From NCBI GenBank assembly GCA_017442365.1, contig JAFRZW010000006.1, positions 62,001 to 126,000 on the forward strand: a stretch of DNA of 64,000 nt, read 5' to 3'. The notes under the pieces were generated by a model. It was not told the DNA's origin. It did not search any database and worked only from the letters and a program-made list of their open reading frames with translations. Within the stretch, counting starts at the first letter, position 1; the number at the start of each line of letters is the position of its first letter. Positions 17,580 to 25,285 of this stretch are shown piece by piece. This DNA is from Rikenellaceae bacterium. GTDB taxonomy: Bacteria; Bacteroidota; Bacteroidia; Bacteroidales; Rikenellaceae. The position numbers and the translations under genes are program-made.

Positions 17580-17653
17580 GGACCCATAGCTCAGTCGGTT
17601 AGAGCAGCGGACTCATAATCCGAAGGTCGTGGGATCATGCCCCTCTGGGTCCA
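17580..17653 (+). tRNA. tRNA with CAT anticodon (elongator Met or Ile2), atypical T arm
   Basis: A 74-base cloverleaf. Acceptor stem GGACCCA pairs with TGGGTCC, D stem GCTC with GAGC, anticodon CAT at 17614-17616 in loop CTCATAA. CCA is not fully encoded (ACC then T follows). The C4-G69 and C5-G68 pairs fit lysidine-modified tRNA-Ile2, but elongator Met is equally possible in this phylum. Oddities: the anticodon stem has a terminal G-A mismatch, the T stem has a T-T mismatch (17630, 17644), and the T loop reads ATCATGC, so the usual T54-A58 is A54-T58. Confidence 0.85.
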
Positions 17654-17660
17654 CCTGTCA

Positions 17661-17693
17661 AAAGCCCCTCGGTGTAAGCTGAGGGGCTTTTTG
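17661..17693 (+). terminator. tRNA terminator
   Basis: Perfect stem AAGCCCCTC (17662-17670) and GAGGGGCTT (17681-17689), then TTTTG. Confidence 0.85.
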
Positions 17694-17728
17694 TTGTGAA
17701 AATCAAACCGCATTTCGACAAAGATTAC

Positions 17729-17736
17729 TATCTTTG
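17729..17736 (+). promoter_or_regulatory. -7 element of the esterase gene
   Basis: TATCTTTG, 37 bases before the ATG at 17774; no clear -33 box. Confidence 0.55.
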
Positions 17737-17773
17737 TATCGATCAATTTCACCATAACAAACTCTAATCGGCA

Positions 17774-18646
17774 ATGAAACGACTCCTACTGCTCTTCGCC
17801 ACCATCTCTCTGGCGATAAGTGCCACCGCCGGCAACAATGGCTCGGGCACACTCACCAAGCACACCCTCAAACACAAAGGCATAGAATATACCTATCATA
17901 TATATCTGCCCAAAGATCTGCCAGCCGATGCTCCACTTGTCATATTTTTTCACGGCTACGGAACAACCGAGATTCACAAAAGGGATCTCGGACTAAACAC
18001 CGCCGCCGATAAACACCAATTTGCGGTCTGCTATCCACAAGGGCCTCTCGACAATCGCGGCCATTCGTGCTGGGCAGTGGGCTACTCGTTCCACACCGAG
18101 GCGGGCTGGGAGCGCGACGACATTGGTTTCACCAAGCGTCTGGTACGCCACCTGCAACGTGAGCACAATCTATCGCGCCACAACGTTTTTGCCACAGGAC
18201 ACTCCAACGGTGGCGAAATGAGCTATCTGCTTGCGTATGAGGCACCTGAGGTCTTTGCTGCCGTTGCTCCGATTTCGGGTCTGACGATGGAGTGGATGTA
18301 CCGCCAGCTGACGCCCAAACGCGCTGTGCCTCTGTTGGAGATCCACGGCACGGCCGACTCGGTTTCGAAATGGGAGGGCGACCCCGATAACAAGGACGGT
18401 TGGGGCGAATATATCGCCGTACCGCGTGCCGTATCGCTGTGGGCTGCGGCAAATCGCTGCACTCACGAGCAGACCGAGGAGCTCCCCACCGTGCGCAATC
18501 GCGTGATTGCCCATCGCTACGTCGAGGGGACCAATGGCAACGAGGTATGGTTGTATGAGATCGTAGGAGGTTCGCACGCGTGGCCCGATGGCGATTTAGA
18601 CACAGCCGAAGAGATTTGGAAATTTTTCAGCAAGTATCTGAAATAG
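17774..18646 (+). CDS. Secreted alpha/beta-hydrolase, feruloyl-esterase/PHB-depolymerase-like
   Basis: A 290-residue secreted esterase with signal peptide MKRLLLLFATISLAISATAG. The fold landmarks are an oxyanion-hole HGYGTT (about residue 60), nucleophile elbow GHSNGG (about 152-157, Ser154), an acidic residue in HGTADSVSKW and the catalytic His in GGSHAWPDG near the C-terminus. This layout is that of the LpqC/CE1-like family, which hydrolyses feruloyl or acetyl esters of plant polysaccharides or short polyesters. The exact substrate is unknown; no glycosidase is adjacent. Monocistronic, between its own promoter and a strong hairpin. Confidence 0.8.
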   Translation: MKRLLLLFATISLAISATAGNNGSGTLTKHTLKHKGIEYTYHIYLPKDLPADAPLVIFFHGYGTTEIHKRDLGLNTAADKHQFAVCYPQGPLDNRGHSCWAVGYSFHTEAGWERDDIGFTKRLVRHLQREHNLSRHNVFATGHSNGGEMSYLLAYEAPEVFAAVAPISGLTMEWMYRQLTPKRAVPLLEIHGTADSVSKWEGDPDNKDGWGEYIAVPRAVSLWAAANRCTHEQTEELPTVRNRVIAHRYVEGTNGNEVWLYEIVGGSHAWPDGDLDTAEEIWKFFSKYLK

Positions 18647-18666
18647 ACCTCCCTCAGAGAAAAGAA

Positions 18667-18703
18667 AAATATCGCAGCAAGGATTACCCTCGCTGCGATA
18701 TTT
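18667..18703. terminator. Bidirectional terminator between convergent genes
   Basis: Perfect 12-base stem AAATATCGCAGC (18667-18678) and GCTGCGATATTT (18692-18703), 13-base loop. Confidence 0.85.
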
Positions 18704-18726
18704 ATTCAGCATACAGCCGTCCTACT

Positions 18727-19323
18727 CTACCCTTCGAACTCGCTTCCCATAAACCAGCGGGGAAGGTTGCAACCGATGTAGTTGCCCACAATTGCCCACA
18801 ACCAAGCCCACAACATCACCACTTCGAATCGACCAAGTAGCAGTGCCGCAGCGTAGTAGAATGCGTCTGCTACGCAGTGAGGCAGACCGCACATAATGAA
18901 TACCGGTACTCCAAACAACAGTGGCCAATAGTGTCCGCGACGCGCACCATAGACCGCCAGAGTCATAATCATTCCCGTACCCACCGACGTAACGAGCAGT
19001 GCGTCCCAGCTTGCCGACATTCGTGCCGAAAGAATCGTCTGCAAGTTATTGATCACCACCTCATTGGCACAATAGCGAGCAATCACCGCCGCCAGCAGGC
19101 AGCCCACAGCATTTCCTGCCAGCATTGCCAACAAACGCGGCCACTGTCGATAGGGCAGAAAACCCGACTTACCCGTATAGAGCTGCGCGCCACACATCAC
19201 CACGCACAGCAGTCCAAAGGCAAACAGCACCGCACCAGCCAGCCCACCGACGCGCAGATAGACCAGACCTGCAATACCGATCAGCACTCCTGCAAAAACG
19301 GACATCGAAAGAAATTGTTTCAT
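18727..19323 (-). CDS. Formate/nitrite transporter (FNT) family channel, short form
   Basis: A 198-residue inner-membrane protein with six hydrophobic segments. Matches to the FNT family are FGLLCVVMCGAQLYTGKSG (first half-helix region), GLPHCVADAFYYAAAL, which carries the central conserved His of the pore, and GNYIGCNLPRW near the end. FocA and NirC are about 270-285 residues, so loops and ends are cut short here. Members pass formate, nitrite, hydrosulfide or acetate. It is the last gene of an operon with a PepSY-TM protein (14-base gap) and an OB-fold-like lipoprotein, an unusual setting for FNT. Confidence 0.75.
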   Translation of the reverse strand: MKQFLSMSVFAGVLIGIAGLVYLRVGGLAGAVLFAFGLLCVVMCGAQLYTGKSGFLPYRQWPRLLAMLAGNAVGCLLAAVIARYCANEVVINNLQTILSARMSASWDALLVTSVGTGMIMTLAVYGARRGHYWPLLFGVPVFIMCGLPHCVADAFYYAAALLLGRFEVVMLWAWLWAIVGNYIGCNLPRWFMGSEFEG

Positions 19324-19337
19324 CTCAAAAGTTCTCG

Positions 19338-19907
19338 CTATTTACTCAAAAACAGAAGCAACAGAGGTATCGCAATACCGATGAGCAGCTCTACACCGCC
19401 ACGTCCCCAAAGGCCCTTCTTTCCTTTGAGCATCAGCACACCCGTCAGCGTGATCGTGATGAGCGCAACGGCAAATGCGTCGGCAAACCACGTCCACCAC
19501 TTATTGGGATTATAGTGCATTGTGGTCATCGTGCTCACCAACGGACGGCGGCGAAGCGACTCATAGATCACACGTCCCGACGCCAAATCGGCCTCGATCG
19601 ACGAGCCTCCCTTCAAAAAGACCTTCAAGTGTCCCTCGCGCGGGAAGTAGTGTTTCGTGTAGCGTTCGTCCGCCCCAATACGCTCCATCAGCGCCTCAAC
19701 CGCCTCACGATCAAAAGCTCCCTGTGCAGGCAGATCGGCAATATTGTATGCCGTACGGCTGACCGAGTAGTGAGGATTGATCTGGTCGCGGTGGTTCATA
19801 TAGATACCCGAGATGGCGTAGATCAGCACCATACCCGAAAACAGAAACGACAGATCGCGGTGCAACACTCGACACCAACGACGCAGATCGTTACTCGACA
19901 ATTTCAT
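19338..19907 (-). CDS. PepSY-associated transmembrane helix protein
   Basis: A 189-residue membrane protein: an N-terminal helix (LHRDLSFLFSGMVLIYAISG, about 15-34), a periplasmic domain of about 90 residues, and two C-terminal helices (about 138-160 and 171-187). The HRDLSF and ISGIYMNHRD motifs and the MHYNPNKWWTWFADAFAVAL segment are typical of the Bacteroidetes PepSY_TM-like family. Such proteins often partner with metal or haem-linked redox systems. ATG 19907 overlaps the end of the upstream lipoprotein gene by 17 bases; another start lies at 19922. Confidence 0.82.
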   Translation of the reverse strand: MKLSSNDLRRWCRVLHRDLSFLFSGMVLIYAISGIYMNHRDQINPHYSVSRTAYNIADLPAQGAFDREAVEALMERIGADERYTKHYFPREGHLKVFLKGGSSIEADLASGRVIYESLRRRPLVSTMTTMHYNPNKWWTWFADAFAVALITITLTGVLMLKGKKGLWGRGGVELLIGIAIPLLLLFLSK

Positions 19908-20469
19908 ACTCCTGAGCCTCAACGAAATAGAACGACAGATACTCCTTACCCTCAGCCTCGGTGCGGGCAGCGATCTTGGTGCGGAAATCGGCGATACGCT
20001 CTACGCTGCTATTGGCTGTTTCGCCGCGTGCAGCCTTCTCGGTGTCGCAACCGCCCTCGCCATCACCTTCGCCGTGGTGCTCCTCGGTCTTGTTGGCGAT
20101 ACGCTGCTCCCAAGCCTGCAAATATGCCTCGTCGATACGCTCTTCGCGTAGCACGCCCTTGACCTTCACCACGCTATTGACGCACTCCTGAGCAAACGAG
20201 CCGAGCTCGGCAGCCTCGACGCGGAGGGTCTTGCCACCATCGCTGAGCAGGAAGATTTTGCTTGCACTATGCGAGCAGATATGGGTGCAGACGCCCTCGA
20301 TCTCAACTACCTGACCTGCCAATGTCTCGCCATCAACGAGCAGTGTGTCGATCGCCACTGCGACTGCCTCAACCGGCTGCTGGTCAGCCACTTTTGCATT
20401 CTGGTTATTACCGCAAGCGACCATCATCAACGCCACTGCAAGGATTGCAAAAAACGAATTGAGTTTCAT
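19891..20469 (-). CDS. OB-fold-like lipoprotein with His/Cys-rich insert
   Basis: A 192-residue lipoprotein: signal MKLNSFFAILAVALMMVAC with the lipobox Cys at 19. Residues about 45-115 (GQVVEIEGVCTHICSHSA; KTLRVEAAELGSF; SVVKVKGVLREERI) look like a small OB-type barrel as in Bacteroidetes DUF4920-like lipoproteins, with a CTHICSH cluster that could bind a metal. A second acidic, metal-ligand-like insert, EEHHGEGDGEGGCD, follows. I chose ATG 20469 because it begins the lipoprotein signal; the frame extends upstream to 20505. First gene of the operon with PepSY-TM and FNT genes. Confidence 0.75.
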   Translation of the reverse strand: MKLNSFFAILAVALMMVACGNNQNAKVADQQPVEAVAVAIDTLLVDGETLAGQVVEIEGVCTHICSHSASKIFLLSDGGKTLRVEAAELGSFAQECVNSVVKVKGVLREERIDEAYLQAWEQRIANKTEEHHGEGDGEGGCDTEKAARGETANSSVERIADFRTKIAARTEAEGKEYLSFYFVEAQEYEIVE

Positions 20470-20523
20470 AATCTGATATGTTTTTAAGTTTATAATTTCG
20501 GTCATTCAACAGATGAATATCCA

Positions 20524-20531
20524 CAAAGATA
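20524..20531 (-). promoter_or_regulatory. -7 element of the lipoprotein/PepSY/FNT operon
   Basis: Minus-strand TATCTTTG. The expected -33 TTG is not seen. Confidence 0.55.
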
Positions 20532-20604
20532 GCAATTTTTTTTGAACTGCGCGGCATCTGCCCGAAATTAGCTCAGTAACAGCAGAGATATTGTCAAAAA
20601 GAGA

Positions 20605-20627
20605 CCCCCGCCAATCACTGGCGGGGG
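20605..20627 (-). terminator. GC-rich terminator hairpin
   Basis: Perfect stem CCCCCGCCA / TGGCGGGGG with a 5-base loop; on the minus strand it is followed by TCTCTTTTT. Confidence 0.7.
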
Positions 20628-20773
20628 CGGAAACGGAGGGAGAACTACCTCCTTCTTCTGATGAAGAAAAGAATACTATTAGGAAACGGTGATTTCTTTA
20701 TTTAATATTCTCGACACTACTGTGCGAGTTTATGTCAAAATTGGTAAATTACAGTAATAATCGTCTTCAAAAC

Positions 20774-20820
20774 CTTTTCGATGTTAGTGCCGCCGCTCGG
20801 ACGGCACTAACTCGAAAAAG
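20774..20820 (-). terminator. Long hairpin after the coiled-coil lipoprotein gene
   Basis: Stem of 8 + 10 base pairs with one bulged T: CTTTTCGA-T-GTTAGTGCCG pairs with CGGCACTAAC-TCGAAAAG; 9-base loop. On the minus strand a short T-run (GGTTTTGAAG) follows. Confidence 0.7.
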
Positions 20821-20863
20821 CGGGGAATCAGTTACGTATAATATTTAGTTGCAAGTATCTATA

Positions 20864-23800
20864 TTATAAGCCGCTCGGGTTAATGGTGATATAGAGATCC
20901 ATCTTTTCTGCACCCCACTTGTGAGTAACCGTAGCAGGAGCCTTAATTCGGCAACCCTCCTCTACAACAGCACCAGACCAGTTGTAGAAAGTGATATTGT
21001 CGCTTCCATCGTTAGGCTTAACATACCACTCATTAGCTTCCTCAGGCGAGAATACATCCTCAGCCTTCTTGCCTGCATCAGGTCCGCTTACGAGTACTGC
21101 CTCATTCCAAAGTACGTCGTATTCCGAAACTACATAGTACTGAGCCAAAGCAGCGGGCAGACCAGGGATAAATGCATCCACCTTCTCACCAAAGCAGTCT
21201 ACAATCGAGAACAGATTGTGATAGTTCTTAGTATCGCCAAGAGTCTGCTGGTCAGTGAACTCCAATTCACCTACGATCTTAATCTCCAACGGTTTAACAA
21301 ATTCAACTGCGAAACCACCCTTACGTGTCGAATTATTCATAATCTCGTAGTCATTGTAAGGATTCAGATGTCCATCAAACTCAATCTTATAAGCAGCTCC
21401 AGAATTTAACAGGTCCTGAACACCATCCTCACCTTCATCCAAGACAATCCAAGCTTCAGCCGCACCATCCTTCGACGGAGTGCACGACACATTGCAATTG
21501 CCATTCTCGTCGGTTTCAGCAGGTGCACACTTATTCCAGTCAGGTTTCAAAGGAGCGAACCAATTCTCAGGCAGTTGCTTTTTTATTATATCTGCAGCTA
21601 CATCTGCTGCAAAGAACATATTCCAAAGACTGCAAGGCAACAAGCCCTTAACAAATACACCATTGGGATTATAAAGGTTGTGGAGAGGATAGTTATAAAC
21701 TACAGTATTACCATCGCCATTACCATAGTGCTCTTCACCTGTAAATGTGTTATTGGTGTCATACTGTACGGGGAAGATACGAGCAACCGTGCCAGCATCT
21801 TTCCAGAACGTATGCATATACTCTTCGCTCATTACAGCCAACTCAGGCAGGTTGATAACTACCTCGAACGAGAAGTAAATCGGACCATAGTCAGCGAAGT
21901 GCTCATCCTTAGGCTTAATTACAACGTCCAAAGTCTTCTTAACCTCCTTATCAGCACGCAGGTCGTCGATTACAGTACCAATCTGCTCAGTGGTTAAGTG
22001 CCACATCATAGCGGTGTTCGAACGCATATCGGTATCGAAGTTGTGAACAAACTCATAGTCAGCGTAGTTTGCTACGAGGTTATCAACATCGCCCTCGTCC
22101 TCAACAATAGCCATATCGCCTACTACGTGGTCGTCCGAAGCGATCGTCATCGAAGTGGTTTCGAGGTTGTAGTAAGTGTAGAACTCACCGTACGACATAC
22201 CCTCATCAGTGTACTCCGAAAGGACCTCTGTTACGAACTCCTCCCACGAAATAGTACCGAAGAAGTCGCAGTTGCAGAGAGTGTAGTTGAAGCTCTTGAT
22301 CACGCCAAACTCTACGTTAGGAGCCTTAACCTGAGTCCACTCAACCTTGAAATAACGTACATCAACAATAGCATTATTGTTGTTGGTATCGATCAACTCA
22401 ACGCGAACGATAGGCTGCTTATCAATAGCTGCCTCGTTGTTCTCAGCACCCGAAGGAACCTTAGCTTTAGCGTACCATACGCCATCACGCTCGTAAACCT
22501 TGATAAACTTCTGCTGGTCAGTATTGTTCGTACCAATAGTGTAAGGCTCGGTAGGAGCTACGAAGTTCAGTGCAAGACCCGACTTAGCCATCTGAGCCTT
22601 AGTGAACTCAACTGCATCACCGTCCTCCATATAGCAACCGGTAACCATCTCGGTCAGGTTCAACTCTGCATTGTAGTTAGCATACTGCGAAGGATCAGCC
22701 TTCTGAGCATCATCGTAAGTAGCCGAGAAGTGATCGTGGCCATTTGCAGTGCAAGTAAACTTAGCAATAGGCTTAGCCTCGTTGCAATCGATCAACGATG
22801 CAATATAAGGAACTACCGAGTACTCCTTGAACTTAGCCCAGTCCGAACGTACAACAGCACCTTCCTCGCCCTCCATCAAATGAGCAGCAGCGATAGGAGC
22901 CTCCAATGCGCCAATCCAAATCATAGGCTCAACGTTATTAACGGTTGCCATTGCAGCACGCTTAACAACGTCTACGGTCAGAACACCACCCTTGATAGCG
23001 TAGTCAACAACCTCCAAAGCGGGAGTTGCTGCGCGAGTCTCAGCCTCGTTGAATACGAATACGGGCTTCTCGATATCCTCAGTAGCAACTACCTTAGGAC
23101 CAACGGTATAATTAACCTTCTGAGTGAGATACGAAGTAGTGAAAGTCTTGTTACCCTTCTGAGTGTAAGCCTCTTTATCACTCTTAGTCCACTCGGTGTA
23201 AGCCAAAGTCTTGAACTCAACGGTCTCAATGCCATCCTCGTACAGATCGGGAACGATCAACAAGCTGGTCAGACGACCGTGCAGATACTGTGCAATCTGC
23301 TCAACAGCAGCTGCCAACTCCTTTGCAATATCAACCGAAACCTCGCCGTTGTTCTCCATTGCCTTTGCAATAGCGTCAGCAATCTTCTGATCCATTGCTG
23401 CGGCAGCCTCGTCGATCTTAGCTTTCAGAGCGTCCTCGGTTACAAGGCCTGCGCTTGCCAATGCAGCATCAAACTTAGCTTGGAACGACTCTTCGAGAGC
23501 CTTACCTGCTGCCTCAACAGCGGCCTTAGTAGCCTCCTCGATAGCCTTTGCTACAACTGCATCCTCAACACCGTCGAGAGCTGCTGCTACCTCTGCCAAA
23601 GCCTCAGTAGTTGCATACGATGCCAAAGTAGCGTCCAAGTCGCTCTTGGTCAAGAAACCATCGAGTTGAGCCTCAACGGCTGCGATAGTCTCTTTGAGAG
23701 TTTTCTGTGCTGCCTCCATATCAGCGAGGGCCTGCTGAATGGCAGCCTGCTCGCCTTCCAGATCAGCGACATCCTGTTTTGCACTTGCCTCCAAAGCTGC

Positions 23801-24022
23801 AACCTTCGACGTCATTGCGGCGTCAGCACTTTGCAGACTGTTCAGCGTGCTCTGCAACGAACTGTACTGCGACTCGATCGATGCGATCTTGCCGGTAGTC
23901 AACTCGTCAATACGACTGTTCAGATCAGCGATATCCTGATCATAATCCGAACAACCGACCCAAGTCAGTGCCATTCCTGCGAAGAAGAAGGCTACGACCG
24001 TTCTAAATAGTCTTGTTTTCAT
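20864..24022 (-). CDS. Large surface lipoprotein with N-terminal coiled-coil stalk
   Basis: A 1052-residue lipoprotein. The signal MKTRLFRTVVAFFFAGMALT runs to the lipobox Cys24. Residues about 25-255 are a nearly unbroken Ala/Glu-rich heptad coiled coil (for example LNSRIDELTTGKIASIESQY; KALEESFQAKFDAALASAG), which would hold the rest away from the membrane. Residues from about 260 on are a beta-rich region (LTSLLIVPDLYEDGIETVEF and several Ig-like stretches) with no catalytic motif I recognise. The gene is visibly more AT-rich than its neighbours (28 G/C of 60 in the row at 21841). Promoter at 24161-24191 with a palindromic operator just inside the transcript; divergent XRE regulator gene. 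Adhesin or binding protein is a guess. Confidence 0.75.
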   Translation of the reverse strand: MKTRLFRTVVAFFFAGMALTWVGCSDYDQDIADLNSRIDELTTGKIASIESQYSSLQSTLNSLQSADAAMTSKVAALEASAKQDVADLEGEQAAIQQALADMEAAQKTLKETIAAVEAQLDGFLTKSDLDATLASYATTEALAEVAAALDGVEDAVVAKAIEEATKAAVEAAGKALEESFQAKFDAALASAGLVTEDALKAKIDEAAAAMDQKIADAIAKAMENNGEVSVDIAKELAAAVEQIAQYLHGRLTSLLIVPDLYEDGIETVEFKTLAYTEWTKSDKEAYTQKGNKTFTTSYLTQKVNYTVGPKVVATEDIEKPVFVFNEAETRAATPALEVVDYAIKGGVLTVDVVKRAAMATVNNVEPMIWIGALEAPIAAAHLMEGEEGAVVRSDWAKFKEYSVVPYIASLIDCNEAKPIAKFTCTANGHDHFSATYDDAQKADPSQYANYNAELNLTEMVTGCYMEDGDAVEFTKAQMAKSGLALNFVAPTEPYTIGTNNTDQQKFIKVYERDGVWYAKAKVPSGAENNEAAIDKQPIVRVELIDTNNNNAIVDVRYFKVEWTQVKAPNVEFGVIKSFNYTLCNCDFFGTISWEEFVTEVLSEYTDEGMSYGEFYTYYNLETTSMTIASDDHVVGDMAIVEDEGDVDNLVANYADYEFVHNFDTDMRSNTAMMWHLTTEQIGTVIDDLRADKEVKKTLDVVIKPKDEHFADYGPIYFSFEVVINLPELAVMSEEYMHTFWKDAGTVARIFPVQYDTNNTFTGEEHYGNGDGNTVVYNYPLHNLYNPNGVFVKGLLPCSLWNMFFAADVAADIIKKQLPENWFAPLKPDWNKCAPAETDENGNCNVSCTPSKDGAAEAWIVLDEGEDGVQDLLNSGAAYKIEFDGHLNPYNDYEIMNNSTRKGGFAVEFVKPLEIKIVGELEFTDQQTLGDTKNYHNLFSIVDCFGEKVDAFIPGLPAALAQYYVVSEYDVLWNEAVLVSGPDAGKKAEDVFSPEEANEWYVKPNDGSDNITFYNWSGAVVEEGCRIKAPATVTHKWGAEKMDLYITINPSGL

Positions 24023-24136
24023 AAATAGAAGATTTGTTAATGAATAAAATTAATTGGTGTTAAATGTTTTTTGTCCTTTTTGTCTAAATCATTCAATAAT
24101 TCTAATATATCTTTTTTCTCCACTCTTTGGCCTTTG

Positions 24137-24152
24137 GTATCATATATGATAC
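24137..24152. promoter_or_regulatory. Perfect 16-base palindrome, candidate repressor operator
   Basis: GTATCATATATGATAC is identical to its reverse complement. It lies at about +2 to +17 of the predicted transcript of the coiled-coil lipoprotein gene, just past its -7 box, where a bound repressor would block transcription. The divergent gene at 24218 encodes a small XRE protein, a family that binds such palindromes as dimers. A related inverted repeat (CGTAT-4-ATACG, 24430-24443) spans the XRE stop codon. Confidence 0.65.
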
Positions 24153-24160
24153 GCACGGCA

Positions 24161-24191
24161 CAAAAATATATCAAAATATTTACACTACCAA
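24161..24191 (-). promoter_or_regulatory. Promoter of the coiled-coil lipoprotein gene
   Basis: Minus strand: TTG within a T-run (24191-24189), a 20-base spacer, then TATTTTTG (24168-24161). The leader to the ATG at 24022 is about 130 bases. Confidence 0.6.
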
Positions 24192-24217
24192 AAAAATAGT
24201 AAAAAAAATTTGCCGAA

Positions 24218-24439
24218 ATGAATAATTACGAAGATTTAGCCTATCGTATATCTCAGAGAATCAAGACTTTGCGAAAAGAACAAGGCTTAACTGTTCAGGA
24301 ACTTGCTTATCGTTGCGACATTGAACGATCGAATCTTAGCCGCATTGAAGCCGGTCGAAGTAATTTGACTCTAAAAACGATGTGCATTATCTGCAATGCT
24401 CTGAAAATCAAATTAAAAGACCTGATTGACGTATCGTAA
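24218..24439 (+). CDS. XRE-family helix-turn-helix transcriptional regulator
   Basis: A 73-residue single-domain DNA-binding protein. The five-helix Cro/C1 fold is evident: RIKTLRKEQGLTVQELAYRC (helices 1-2), DIERSNLSRIEAGRSN (recognition helix) and TMCIICNALKIKLKDLIDV. There is no effector or peptidase domain, so it is either a constitutive dimeric repressor or responds through a partner. It is divergent from the coiled-coil lipoprotein gene and separated from it by a palindrome at that gene's start site. AT-rich like that gene, so the two may have travelled together. Confidence 0.9.
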   Translation: MNNYEDLAYRISQRIKTLRKEQGLTVQELAYRCDIERSNLSRIEAGRSNLTLKTMCIICNALKIKLKDLIDVS

Positions 24440-24483
24440 TACGATCTTTTCAGCCCTCTTTGTTGACACCGATATACGCTATT

Positions 24484-24526
24484 CTCGGCCACTTCTTAGC
24501 TTGAATTGTGGCCGAGCAATTTTATT
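24484..24526 (+). terminator. XRE gene terminator
   Basis: Stem CTCGGCCAC (24484-24492) and GTGGCCGAG (24508-24516), then CAATTTTATTT. Confidence 0.75.
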
Positions 24527-24669
24527 TCATCTTGATCTAAAATAATAATTCATATAGCATTCGATCGTAATATTTTGACATTTTTTTTTACACCATATAT
24601 AATAAAAGACAAATTTTCCCCTTTTGATAAAAGCTAATAGAAAATAATTTCACTCAGAATATTTTTCGC

Positions 24670-24677
24670 TATCTTTG
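24670..24677 (+). promoter_or_regulatory. -7 element of the pnuT-TPK operon
   Basis: TATCTTTG at 24670-24677 with TTTC at 24648-24651 as a weak -33 box (18-base spacer). A GTG at 24677 overlaps the box, so it cannot be the translation start if this promoter is real. Confidence 0.6.
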
Positions 24678-24706
24678 TGCTCACAACTATCTTTTTTTTG
24701 GTGATT

Positions 24707-25285
24707 ATGCTTGCGCTCGAAATTGCCGGCGTCGCCGTCGGACTGATCTACCTATGGTTGGAGTACCGCGCCTCGGTGTGGCTCTGGCTGGCAAATATCA
24801 TTATGCCTGCGATCTACATCTTCGTCTATGCCGATGCGGGTTTCTATGCCGATATGGGCATCAACGTCTATTACCTTGTGGCGAGCCTCTACGGTTGGGC
24901 GGTGTGGCTGCGCCGTGGCGACGATGGACTCGAACTGCCGATTACCCACACCCCGCAACGAATGATCGCTCCGCTGGTTGGTGTGGCAGCCGTAGCAATG
25001 GGCATAATCGCCTTTATATTAATCAACTACACCGACAGCACCGTACCCTATGGTGATAGCTTCACTACGGCGCTGAGTATCGTTGCACTCTATATGCTGG
25101 CGCAAAAGCAGGTCGAGCAGTGGTTAGTCTGGTTAGTGGTCGATGTGGTTTGTTGCGCGCTATATTTATATAAGGGGCTCTACCCGACCGCCGCGCTCTA
25201 CGGTCTATACACCGTGCTGGCGTGGGTCGGCTACCGCCGTTGGCTCAAAATGATCGACGAAAATGCAACATCACGCACTGCCTAA
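24707..25285 (+). CDS. pnuT: PnuC-family vitamin transporter, probable thiamine transporter PnuT
   Basis: A 192-residue inner-membrane facilitator of the PnuC fold with seven predicted helices (ALEIAGVAVGLIYLWLEYR; NIIMPAIYIFVYADAGFYAD; VYYLVASLYGWAVW; QVEQWLVWLVVDVVCCALYL). Its last 23 bases overlap a thiamine pyrophosphokinase gene. In Bacteroidetes this pairing marks PnuT, which admits thiamine and relies on pyrophosphorylation to trap it, so I favour thiamine over nicotinamide riboside. I chose ATG 24707 because upstream in-frame GTG codons lie on or too near the promoter. Confidence 0.82.
   Translation: MLALEIAGVAVGLIYLWLEYRASVWLWLANIIMPAIYIFVYADAGFYADMGINVYYLVASLYGWAVWLRRGDDGLELPITHTPQRMIAPLVGVAAVAMGIIAFILINYTDSTVPYGDSFTTALSIVALYMLAQKQVEQWLVWLVVDVVCCALYLYKGLYPTAALYGLYTVLAWVGYRRWLKMIDENATSRTA

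Larger units (their letters stand above)
20470..20863. other. 394-base intergenic region with promoter and two hairpins
   Basis: Holds the leader and -7 element of the minus-strand lipoprotein operon and two terminator-like hairpins (20605-20627 and 20774-20820) downstream of the large coiled-coil gene. No gene seen. Confidence 0.6.

Noticed and set aside
17580..18700. tRNA gene as an integration site for a mobile element
   Set aside because: No integrase, no repeated tRNA 3' end downstream and no foreign cargo; the next gene is an ordinary esterase with its own promoter.
24440..24707. TPP riboswitch upstream of pnuT
   Set aside because: The conserved core sequences are not present and the predicted leader is too short.
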